A program made the translations under genes and the position numbers. A stretch of 6,038 nt of DNA from positions 1 through 6,038 of the forward strand of contig DATBWU010000127.1 in NCBI GenBank assembly GCA_036514635.1, given 5' to 3'. Position 1 is the first letter of the stretch; every line of letters starts with the position of its first letter. The stretch is from DASSFZ01 sp036514635 (lineage in GTDB: Bacteria; Chloroflexota; Anaerolineae; Fen-1058). Below, piece after piece: positions 1 to 5,055 of the stretch. The notes under the pieces are model-generated. The model saw only the letters and a list, made by a program, of their open reading frames with translations. It was not told the DNA's origin and did not search any database.

Positions 1-824
1 CCGAGGGCGACTAGCGCGTTGAACAACTGGGCGTTCACGGCAGTGGTCGGCAGCGGCACGCCGTACGCCCTGGCCGACTCGATGACGATGCTCAGGTCTT
101 TCAATTGCATCGACGCTTTGAAGCCCGGCGATCGATTCCCGGCAAACAGGCGCGGCGGCTTCGTATCGAGCGCCCAGCACTGCGCTGCGCCGGCCTTGAT
201 CGCCTCGACCACCTTGCGCGGATCGGCTCCGGCTTTCTGCGCGAAGATCAGCAGCTCCGCCATCGCCACCATTTGCGCGGCAGTCATGATCTGATTGCAG
301 GCTTTGGCGATCTGGCCCGCGCCGTGCGGGCCGATGTGAGTGATCGTCTTACCCATTGCCCGGAAGACCGGCAGGCACTTTTCAAAGACCTCGGCCTGGC
401 CGCCGACCATGATCGTCAGCGTGGCATTCTTTGCGCCGATGTCGCCGCCGCTCACCGGCGCGTCGAGGTTTTCGAGGCCGGCACGCTCTTCGGCTTCGGC
501 GATGCGGCGCGCGGCAGGCGGCGCGATCGTGCTCATGTCGATGTGAATCACGCCGGGGCGCGCGCCCTCGACGATGCCGTTTGGACCGAGCGCGATAGCA
601 TCCACGTCCGGCGAGTCGGGCAGCATGGTGATGACCACCTCGCTATTCGCGGCCATTTCCCTGGGGCTGGACGCGGCGCGTGCGCCCTGCGCAACCAACT
701 CGTCGATGGCAGGACGGCTCCGGTTGTACACGGTCACAGGATAACCAGCCTTTACCAGATGGCCGGACATCGGCTTGCCCATTAAGCCCAGCCCGATGAA
801 GCCGATGCGGGGAAGAGGGATCAT
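1..824 (-). CDS. 3-hydroxyisobutyrate dehydrogenase-family NAD(P)-dependent oxidoreductase, C-terminus off the window
   Basis: A beta-hydroxyacid dehydrogenase (HIBADH/GarR family) that would oxidise a 3-hydroxy acid, or reduce its semialdehyde, in the cytoplasm using NAD(P). I translated 274 codons with no stop; family members are about 290-300 aa, so roughly 20 residues are missing beyond base 1. The N-terminus IGFIGLGLMG (residues 7-16) is the GxGxxG dinucleotide-binding loop of a Rossmann fold. DAPVSGG (121-127) is the family's substrate-binding signature. GAGQIAKACNQ contains the expected catalytic lysine K174 and neighbouring N177. PGF and QLKDL in the helical C-terminal domain are also typical. 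The ATG at 824-822 has a weak AGGG seven bases upstream. The gene begins 35 bp after the fabD stop, so it is probably co-transcribed with fabD. The substrate cannot be settled from sequence: 3-hydroxyisobutyrate, tartronate semialdehyde and related acids all remain possible. Confidence 0.9.
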   Translation of the reverse strand, partial: MIPLPRIGFIGLGLMGKPMSGHLVKAGYPVTVYNRSRPAIDELVAQGARAASSPREMAANSEVVITMLPDSPDVDAIALGPNGIVEGARPGVIHIDMSTIAPPAARRIAEAEERAGLENLDAPVSGGDIGAKNATLTIMVGGQAEVFEKCLPVFRAMGKTITHIGPHGAGQIAKACNQIMTAAQMVAMAELLIFAQKAGADPRKVVEAIKAGAAQCWALDTKPPRLFAGNRSPGFKASMQLKDLSIVIESARAYGVPLPTTAVNAQLFNALVAL

Positions 825-829
825 GTTTT

Positions 830-849
830 CACCCTGTGTCTCCGTGGTC
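830..849. repeat. short CTGTGTCTCCGTGG-type repeat copy in the fabD-dehydrogenase gap
   Basis: The 35-bp gap between fabD and the downstream dehydrogenase holds CTGTGTCTCCGTGG. This closely matches the arms of the larger inverted repeat at 2242-2309: TGTCTCCGTGG here against TGTCTCTGTGG there, one mismatch in 11. On the minus strand the element reads CCACGGAGACACAGGG, and its last bases supply the weak AGGG in front of the dehydrogenase ATG. I infer a dispersed repeat family; only one short copy is present here. Confidence 0.5.
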
Positions 850-859
850 TTCTTTCGAC

Positions 860-1798
860 CTATGCCAGAAGCAACTCAATCCCGCTCGGATCGCCGACGC
901 TCATTGCCGTCACGCTGTCGTCGATGCGGCGCACCAGCCCGGCCAGCACGTCCTTCGGCCCGACTTCGACGAAGCGCGTCACGCCTTGCGTCACCAGATA
1001 CTGGATCGACTCGGCCCAGCGCACGGGTGAGGTCAATTGCGCTTCGAGCTCGTCGCGCACATCGGCGTACTCGATCGGGCGGGCATAGACGTTGCCAACC
1101 ACCGGGAGGCGCATAGGCGCAAAGACGATCGCATCCAGCTCGGCGCGGAACGATCGGGTGATGGGTTGCATCAGCGGGGAGTGCGCGGCGATGCTGACCG
1201 CCAGCGGGATCGCGCGCCGCGCGCCTTTCGCCTTCGCCAGTTCGATCGCTGTGTCGAGCGCGGTCTTGTCGCCGGAAATGACGATCTGGCCGGGCGCATT
1301 GTCGTTGGCGATCTGCACGCGCTGCCCGGTGATGCGGCCGGCTTCGGCGCACGCTTCGGCGAGCGCGTCTCGGCTCAGGTTGATGATGGCGGCCATCCCG
1401 CCCGACGCGATCTGGCCGGCCTGCTTCATTAGCCGCCCGCGCTCGCGCACCAGGCGCACTGCATCTTCAAAAGCCAACGACCCGGCGGCGGCCAATGCGC
1501 TGAACTCGCCCAGGCTGTGCCCGGCGACAAAGGCGGGCCGGGCGTCGGGGGCGTGCGCTTCGATGACGCGCAGCGCGGCCAGGCTGGTGACCAGGATCGC
1601 CGGTTGCTGGTTGATCGTGTCGGTCAGCTCGGCTTCGGGTCCCTCGAAGCACAGGCGGGACAAAGCAAAGCCCAAGACCTTATCGGCTTGGGCGAAGATC
1701 GCGCGTGCTTCGGGGTATTGTTCGGCCAGCGCCTGGCCCATTCCTACGACGTGGGAGCCTTGACCGGGAAAGAGGAAGGCAGTCGCTGCGGACGTCAC
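860..1798 (-). CDS. fabD: malonyl-CoA:ACP transacylase FabD
   Basis: Moves the malonyl group from malonyl-CoA to acyl carrier protein, supplying the extender unit for type II fatty acid synthesis in the cytoplasm. At 312 aa it has normal family length. FPGQGS (10-15) carries the oxyanion-hole glutamine Q13. GHSLGE (93-98) holds the nucleophile S95. R120 in the RERGRLM segment matches the arginine that binds the malonyl carboxylate. H206 in SIAAHSPLM is the catalytic histidine. QLTSPVRW near 254-261 is the late conserved segment. The start is GTG at 1798: an in-frame TAG lies only three codons upstream (1805-1807), and GGAG at 1808-1811 sits nine bases before the GTG. It lies 99 bp after rpmF on the same strand, with two hairpins between, and is most likely transcribed from the rpmF promoter. 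No acpP, fabH or fabG is in the window. Confidence 0.97.
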   Translation of the reverse strand: MTSAATAFLFPGQGSHVVGMGQALAEQYPEARAIFAQADKVLGFALSRLCFEGPEAELTDTINQQPAILVTSLAALRVIEAHAPDARPAFVAGHSLGEFSALAAAGSLAFEDAVRLVRERGRLMKQAGQIASGGMAAIINLSRDALAEACAEAGRITGQRVQIANDNAPGQIVISGDKTALDTAIELAKAKGARRAIPLAVSIAAHSPLMQPITRSFRAELDAIVFAPMRLPVVGNVYARPIEYADVRDELEAQLTSPVRWAESIQYLVTQGVTRFVEVGPKDVLAGLVRRIDDSVTAMSVGDPSGIELLLA

Positions 1799-1815
1799 AC
1801 CCGTCTACTCCGATA

Positions 1816-1854
1816 CCCTCCCGCAGGCTGCGAAGCGTGAAACCTGCGGAAGGG
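1816..1854 (-). promoter_or_regulatory. hairpin in the fabD leader
   Basis: Arms 1816-1827 and 1843-1854 are 12 bp each with a 15-nt loop. As minus-strand RNA all 12 pairs form, one being a U-G wobble. As plus-strand RNA the same position would be a C-A mismatch, so the structure suits the minus-strand transcript. It ends only four bases before the fabD Shine-Dalgarno GGAG (1808-1811). No U-tract follows, so a classic intrinsic terminator is unlikely. An RNA-stability element, an attenuator or a translation modulator is possible. Confidence 0.45.
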
Positions 1855-1876
1855 TGTATGTTGAATGTGCAAACAC

Positions 1877-1894
1877 CAGCCGGTTGCCCGGCTG
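1877..1894 (-). other. GNRA-capped hairpin right after the rpmF stop
   Basis: On the minus strand CAGCCGG pairs perfectly with CCGGCTG around the tetraloop GCAA, a stable GNRA loop. The stem begins three bases after the rpmF TAG (1900-1898). The bases that follow, GTGTTTGCAC, are only weakly T-rich, so at most this is a leaky terminator. It could also protect the rpmF 3' end from exonucleases and so set the ratio of rpmF to fabD message. Confidence 0.45.
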
Positions 1895-1897
1895 ATG

Positions 1898-2113
1898 CTA
1901 ACGCTGCGCTTTGGCTTTTTTGCGCGCCTCGCGCGCTTCCAGGTCGATGACTTCGATGCCTCGATACTTGCCGCAGTTGGGGCAAGCGTGATACGGCTTC
2001 ATCAGGTCCTTGCACGAGGGGCACACGGCCAATGAAGACGGCTTCAGCGCCAGGTGGCTGCGGCGCTGGTTGCGCGCGCTTTTCGATAACTTTCGCTTGG
2101 GAAGGGGTGTCAC
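1898..2113 (-). CDS. rpmF: 50S ribosomal protein L32
   Basis: A small basic protein of the large ribosomal subunit, 71 aa, slightly longer than usual because of a charged C-terminal tail. The N-terminus MTPLPKRKLSKSARNQRRSH matches the L32 signature PKRKxSKSRRxxRRSH. Four cysteines, C31-x2-C34 and C44-x2-C47, form the zinc ribbon, so this is the zinc-binding (C+) form and not the cysteine-free paralogue made under zinc limitation. The start is GTG at 2113: an in-frame TGA lies just upstream, and AGGAG sits about ten bases before the start. It is the first gene of the unit, transcribed from the strong promoter at 2184-2211 with a predicted leader of about 64 nt. It precedes fabD directly; the common neighbours yceD, plsX and fabH are missing. 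Confidence 0.97.
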   Translation of the reverse strand: MTPLPKRKLSKSARNQRRSHLALKPSSLAVCPSCKDLMKPYHACPNCGKYRGIEVIDLEAREARKKAKAQR

Positions 2114-2138
2114 GGAATGTCAACTCCTGAGTTACATT

Positions 2139-2174
2139 AGACTTCCGAAGTCTCGCGAAGCGCTTCGGAAGTCT
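2139..2174 (-). promoter_or_regulatory. perfect 12-bp hairpin at the 5' end of the rpmF transcript
   Basis: AGACTTCCGAAG (2139-2150) and CTTCGGAAGTCT (2163-2174) are perfect reverse complements around a 12-nt loop. Nested within are a near-palindrome AGACTTC-C-GAAGTCT (2139-2153) and a perfect 12-bp palindrome CGAAGCGCTTCG (2156-2167). With the transcription start predicted near 2177, the stem would begin about three bases into the mRNA. It could stabilise the message as a 5' hairpin, or the DNA dyads could be an operator just downstream of the promoter. The structure is seen directly; the role is inferred. Confidence 0.6.
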
Positions 2175-2183
2175 TGCGGCGGT

Positions 2184-2211
2184 ATTATAACAGAGGAGAA
2201 AAGAGTGTCAA
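2184..2211 (-). promoter_or_regulatory. consensus housekeeping-sigma promoter for rpmF-fabD
   Basis: On the minus strand there is a perfect -35 TTGACA (2211-2206), a 16-bp spacer and a perfect -10 TATAAT (2189-2184). TGT directly before the -10 gives an extended TGn motif. All twelve hexamer bases match the sigma-70/SigA consensus. The predicted start is near G2177, about 64 nt before the rpmF GTG. It lies upstream of rpmF, as expected for a highly expressed ribosomal protein. Confidence 0.85.
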
Positions 2212-2241
2212 GACAGAAACGCTGGTGATTATTCACATCTT

Positions 2242-2309
2242 GCCACAGAGACACCGAGACACGGAGAAAGGCCGCAATGAAGCCCTCGGTGTCTCGGTGA
2301 CTCTGTGGC
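2242..2309. repeat. 25-bp inverted repeat of CACAGAGACACCGAGACAC type
   Basis: Arms 2242-2266 and 2285-2309 are complementary at 23 of 25 positions around an 18-nt loop. The arms contain the core CACCGAGACAC. It lies about 50 bp downstream of the coiled-coil gene's stop (2359) and about 30 bp upstream of the rpmF -35 box, between two minus-strand units. The long stem could block read-through, but no T-run follows on either strand, so it is not a standard intrinsic terminator. A related short copy is at 830-849, which suggests a dispersed repeat family. Confidence 0.75.
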
Positions 2310-2358
2310 TAATTCGACTTGTGGCAATCACCCGAGACCCAGTTTCTCAGGCCAACGC

Positions 2359-2868
2359 TCAACTGCTCGATTCTTTCGTGGAGGACTCGGCCTGCTCCTG
2401 CGCCGATCGCATGGCCATGGCCTGGCGTTCGCCCTGTAACCTCGCCAGCCCATTGCGTACCACGCTGAGCGTCTTGGTCAACGTGATGTCGAGCTCGCTG
2501 AGCTGCTGCATCACGTAGTCGTCCGCGTCGGCTTTGATCGCCTCGGCGTCATGGCGCGCCCGCTCGACGATCGTCTCGGCGCGCACCTGTGCGTTGTGCG
2601 TGAGCTCGTGATCGGACACCAGGCCCGAGGCCTCTTCGCGCGCCAACTCGGTGATGCGGCTGGCTTCCTCGTGCGCCTGAGCGATGATCCGGTCGCGCTC
2701 CTGGTTCACCCGCTTAGCCTTCTTGATTTCTTCCGGGATGGTGATGCGCATCTGGTCGATGATGTCCCAGGCGCGCTGCTCGTCGACCACCACGCCCTTC
2801 GTCAGCAGCATATGGCGGCCTTCGTTCAACAGGGCTTCGAGTCGGTCGATCAGGTGCAGAATATCCAT
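2359..2868 (-). CDS. coiled-coil protein of unknown function, ATP synthase subunit H/b-like, linked to coaD
   Basis: A 169-aa soluble protein with no signal peptide, membrane span or catalytic motif. It starts MDILHLIDRLEALLNEG, continues with VDEQRAWDIIDQMRITIPEEIKKAKR, and from about residue 48 to 150 is a charged Ala/Glu/Arg-rich helix likely to be a coiled coil (for example RIIAQAHEEASRITELAREEA). The tail from 155 is Ser/Glu-rich. From memory, this matches a conserved family in Clostridia and Chloroflexota often labelled 'ATPase' or 'vacuolar-type H+-ATPase subunit H' only because of coiled-coil similarity, and usually found next to coaD. That label should not be taken as function. The ATG at 2868 has GAGG five bases upstream. 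It begins 28 bp after the coaD stop, so the two genes probably form one unit. In coiled-coil shape it also recalls DivIVA-type scaffold proteins; this is only an analogy. Confidence 0.85.
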   Translation of the reverse strand: MDILHLIDRLEALLNEGRHMLLTKGVVVDEQRAWDIIDQMRITIPEEIKKAKRVNQERDRIIAQAHEEASRITELAREEASGLVSDHELTHNAQVRAETIVERARHDAEAIKADADDYVMQQLSELDITLTKTLSVVRNGLARLQGERQAMAMRSAQEQAESSTKESSS

Positions 2869-2896
2869 AGCGTCCTCGCAGATCGGGCAGGGAGGT

Positions 2897-3421
2897 TCAG
2901 TCGGTCAGCGAGACGGGCGTCACCTTGTGGCGACTGCCGCCCAGCGTCGCGGCTTTCGCGGCCAGCGCTTGCACGATGTGCGGCGGAACCATACTCGACA
3001 CGTCGCCGCCGAGCAGTGCAACCTCGCGCACGGTGGACGAGCTCAAGAAGGCATACTCACCGCTGGTCATCAGGCAGATCATCTCCAGTTCGGGCGCGAG
3101 CTGTTTGTTGGTCAGCGCCATACGCCATTCCAGCTCAAAGTCGGACACGACGCGCAACCCGCGCACGATTACCTGTGCACCGCTCTGGCGCGCAAAATCG
3201 ACGGTCAGGCCGTTATAAGCGGTCACGCTGGTGCGCGGGATCGACGCGACCGCCTCGCGCGCCAGGGCCAGCCGCTCGTTGATGTTGAACAGCAGGTTCT
3301 TCATCGGGCGATCGTACACACCTACGATCACCTCGTCAAAGACGGTTACCGCCCGGCGAATGATGTCTAGATGTCCGTAGTGGATGGGATCGAACGAGGC
3401 AGGATAGACGGCTTTGGTCAT
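2897..3421 (-). CDS. coaD: phosphopantetheine adenylyltransferase
   Basis: Catalyses the penultimate step of CoA synthesis, 4'-phosphopantetheine + ATP to dephospho-CoA + PPi, in the cytoplasm. It has 174 aa, slightly longer than the usual 160 or so because of a tail after residue 160. YPASFDPIHYGH (6-17) holds the HxGH nucleotidyltransferase motif (H14, G16, H17). K41 in RPMKNLLF matches the substrate-binding lysine. RGLRVVSDFELEWRMA (88-102) is the diagnostic PPAT segment. FLSSSTVREVA (125-135) is the ISSS/TxxRE nucleotide-binding motif. The ATG at 3421 has AAGGA seven bases upstream. It is the first gene of the leftward unit, divergent from obg. Confidence 0.97.
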   Translation of the reverse strand: MTKAVYPASFDPIHYGHLDIIRRAVTVFDEVIVGVYDRPMKNLLFNINERLALAREAVASIPRTSVTAYNGLTVDFARQSGAQVIVRGLRVVSDFELEWRMALTNKQLAPELEMICLMTSGEYAFLSSSTVREVALLGGDVSSMVPPHIVQALAAKAATLGGSRHKVTPVSLTD

Positions 3422-3439
3422 TCACGTTCCTTTACGCTT

Positions 3440-3451
3440 CGATAATTATCG
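3440..3451. promoter_or_regulatory. 12-bp perfect palindrome at the coaD transcription start
   Basis: CGATAATTATCG is self-complementary over 12 bp. It falls just downstream of the proposed coaD -10 box, at about the predicted transcription start, and ends 18 bp before the ATG. This position suits a repressor operator, but a 12-bp AT-rich palindrome can arise by chance. Confidence 0.35.
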
Positions 3452-3459
3452 GCGGGCAT

Positions 3460-3488
3460 AGTATAGATAGTTTCTGTGGCACGCGCAA
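3460..3488 (-). promoter_or_regulatory. possible coaD promoter
   Basis: On the minus strand TTGCGC (3488-3483) is followed after 17 bp by TATACT (3465-3460). The -10 matches the consensus at 5 of 6 positions and the -35 at 3 of 6. The start would be near 3453, about 32 nt before the coaD ATG. The -35 box lies at the edge of the repeat region. Confidence 0.5.
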
Positions 3489-3497
3489 ATAGCACAA

Positions 3498-3722
3498 ACG
3501 GATGCCATCAACGGACATATCAACGGACAAGCGGATGCCGTCAACGGATTGCCTTCGGCGAAACGGACAAGCGGATGCCGCCAACGGATTTTTCAACAGA
3601 TAAACGGATAGAAGCGGATAAAGATGGCCCAATCCGTTTGTGTCTGCTTATCCGTTTGTGTCCGTTTGTCCGCTTCTAATCCGTTGATGGCCGTCTGTGT
3701 CCGCTTGTCCGTTTCCAGTCCG
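3498..3722. repeat. degenerate CGGAT/CGGAC repeat region with inverted halves
   Basis: This fills most of the 357-bp coaD-obg intergenic region, and no gene is supported in it. The left half (3498-3619) has ten CGGAT/CGGAC cores in plus orientation, spaced 8-20 bp. Two 29-nt blocks, 3522-3550 and 3562-3590, are direct repeats with one mismatch and a 40-bp period. The right half (3633-3722) carries eight cores in the opposite orientation (ATCCG/GTCCG). The halves share exact inverted matches: GAAACGGACAAGCGGA (3560-3575 with 3700-3715) and TAGAAGCGGA (3609-3618 with 3669-3678). The region could fold into a large imperfect hairpin. It may be the remnant of a REP/MITE-like element or a protein-binding array. 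Confidence 0.8.
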
Positions 3723-3741
3723 CTGATAGATGTCCAATGTC

Positions 3742-3770
3742 TTGACACATTCTCGTCGCACAGGTATGCT
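3742..3770 (+). promoter_or_regulatory. probable obg promoter, very close to the start codon
   Basis: A perfect -35 TTGACA (3742-3747), a 17-bp spacer and TATGCT (3765-3770; 4 of 6 bases of the -10 consensus). The predicted start falls at about 3777-3779, on or just before the obg ATG at 3779, so the message would be nearly or fully leaderless. This agrees with the lack of a good Shine-Dalgarno site before that ATG. Confidence 0.6.
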
Positions 3771-3778
3771 TGCCGCCG

Positions 3779-5053
3779 ATGTCTTTCGATACTGCGCGGA
3801 TTTACGTGAAGGCGGGCGATGGCGGGGACGGCGTCGTGTCGTTCCGCCGCGAGAAGTATGTCCCGTTCGGCGGGCCGGACGGCGGCGACGGCGGCCGCGG
3901 CGGCAGTGTGTATCTCGTCGTCGATTCGCAGTTGAACACCTTGAACTACTTTCAGCGCCATCGGCGTTTCAGTGCGAAGCCCGGCAGGCCGGGCCGGGGC
4001 AAGAATCAGACTGGCGGCGGCGGCGACGATGCGACTATCGGCGTGCCGCCCGGAACGATCGTGCGCGACGCCGAGACCGGTGCGGTGTATGGCGATCTCG
4101 TTCAACCCGGCCAACGATTGCTCGTTGCGCGCGGCGGGCGACCGGGCAAAGGCAACGCGCGCTTCGCTACTTCGACCAATCAAGCGCCGCGCATCGCGAC
4201 GAACGGCGAGCCGGGCGAGGAACGCACGCTCGATCTGGAATTGAAGCTATTGGCCGATGTTGGCCTGGTCGGCAAGCCGAACGCGGGTAAATCGACCTTC
4301 CTGGCTGCGACGACGGCAGCCCGGCCCAAAATCGCCGCTTACCCCTTCACCACGCTGGAGCCGAATCTCGGCGTCGTCGATCTTGGCACGGAGGACGGCT
4401 TTGTGCTGGCCGACATCCCCGGCCTGATCGAAGGCGCGAGCCGAGGCGTGGGCCTGGGCCACGAGTTCCTGCGCCACATTGAACGGACGCGAGTGTTGAT
4501 TCACCTCGTCGATGGCTCGTCACCCGATCCGCTGGGCGATTACCGAGTGATTAATGCCGAGCTGGTCGCTTTTGGGCACGGGCTGGAGGGCAAGCCGCAA
4601 ATCGTGTGCCTCAACAAGATCGATTTGCCCGAAGCGCAGGCGCAGTGGCCGGCCTTCGAGCGCGCCCTGAAGGCTGAGGGTGTGGACGTCTATGCCATCT
4701 CCGCGGCCACACAGCACAACACGCGCGATGTGTTATACCGTGCGTTGCAGATTCTTCGCGAACTCCCTGCACCCGAATCCACGCCCGCGCCGGCCGCCAT
4801 CCCGATCATCCGCCCGGCGGCATCCGACTTCACGATCCGCCGATTGCCGAATGCCCGCGGAGCGTGGCGCATCGAGGGCCGAGCAGTCGAACTCGCCGCC
4901 GCGCGCAGCCGCTTCGACTCTGAAGAAGCGTTGATGCGCTTTCATCGCACGCTGCAAAAGATGGGCGTGATCGAAGCCCTACGCCAGGCGGGCGTGAAGG
5001 CAGGCGATACGGTGTGGATCGGAACGGACTTTGAACTGGAATGGAAGGAATGA
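3779..5053 (+). CDS. obg: Obg/CgtA GTPase with OCT domain
   Basis: An essential-type GTPase that binds the 50S subunit, helps its late assembly and links it to the stringent response. It has 424 aa. The N-terminal glycine-rich Obg fold (about 1-158) includes VKAGDGGDGVVSFRREKY and GGPDGGDGGRGGSVYL. The G domain follows: G1 GKPNAGKS (165-172), switch I TT at 191-192, G3 DIPG (212-215), G4 NKID (279-282), G5 SAA (308-310). A linker rich in Pro and Ala (330-348) leads to the C-terminal OCT domain (about 350-424), found in Gram-positive and Chloroflexota-type Obg. I chose ATG 3779. A TTG at 3770 is in frame and has AGG five bases upstream, but it overlaps the predicted -10 box. The gene is divergent from coaD and heads a likely operon with nadD. 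The usual upstream partners rplU and rpmA are absent. Confidence 0.96.
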   Translation: MSFDTARIYVKAGDGGDGVVSFRREKYVPFGGPDGGDGGRGGSVYLVVDSQLNTLNYFQRHRRFSAKPGRPGRGKNQTGGGGDDATIGVPPGTIVRDAETGAVYGDLVQPGQRLLVARGGRPGKGNARFATSTNQAPRIATNGEPGEERTLDLELKLLADVGLVGKPNAGKSTFLAATTAARPKIAAYPFTTLEPNLGVVDLGTEDGFVLADIPGLIEGASRGVGLGHEFLRHIERTRVLIHLVDGSSPDPLGDYRVINAELVAFGHGLEGKPQIVCLNKIDLPEAQAQWPAFERALKAEGVDVYAISAATQHNTRDVLYRALQILRELPAPESTPAPAAIPIIRPAASDFTIRRLPNARGAWRIEGRAVELAAARSRFDSEEALMRFHRTLQKMGVIEALRQAGVKAGDTVWIGTDFELEWKE

Positions 5054-5055
5054 CA

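Noticed and set aside
105..785. Long plus-strand open frame of 226 codons
   Set aside because: It is antisense to the dehydrogenase gene, whose protein motifs are clear. Its product is Arg/His-rich low-complexity sequence typical of the reverse strand of GC-rich genes, with no ribosome site.
1092..1763. Long plus-strand open frame of 223 codons antisense to fabD
   Set aside because: FabD active-site residues on the minus strand leave no doubt about the coding strand. The antisense product is Ala/Ser/Arg-rich with no recognisable domain.
2242..2309. Intrinsic terminator for the coaD unit
   Set aside because: The stem is strong but there is no T-run after it on either strand, so it is listed as a repeat only.
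2551..3370. Plus-strand open frames of over 220 codons across coaD and the coiled-coil gene
   Set aside because: Both minus-strand proteins are recognisable families with ribosome sites. The plus-strand products are compositional shadows.
3522..3590. Possible CRISPR: two 29-nt near-identical direct repeats
   Set aside because: Only two copies, separated by just 11 bases, with related units on both sides in variable spacing and in reverse orientation further on. There is no spacer of proper length and no cas gene.
3422..3778. Riboswitch or small RNA gene in the coaD-obg spacer
   Set aside because: The structure is explained by the repeat family and two promoters. The coaD leader would be only about 32 nt and obg has almost none, too short for a riboswitch.
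3593..4183. Minus-strand open frame of 196 codons spanning the repeat region and the start of obg
   Set aside because: It crosses the repeats and lies antisense to the glycine-rich Obg domain. It encodes repetitive TDKRTQT-like sequence from the repeats and no domain.
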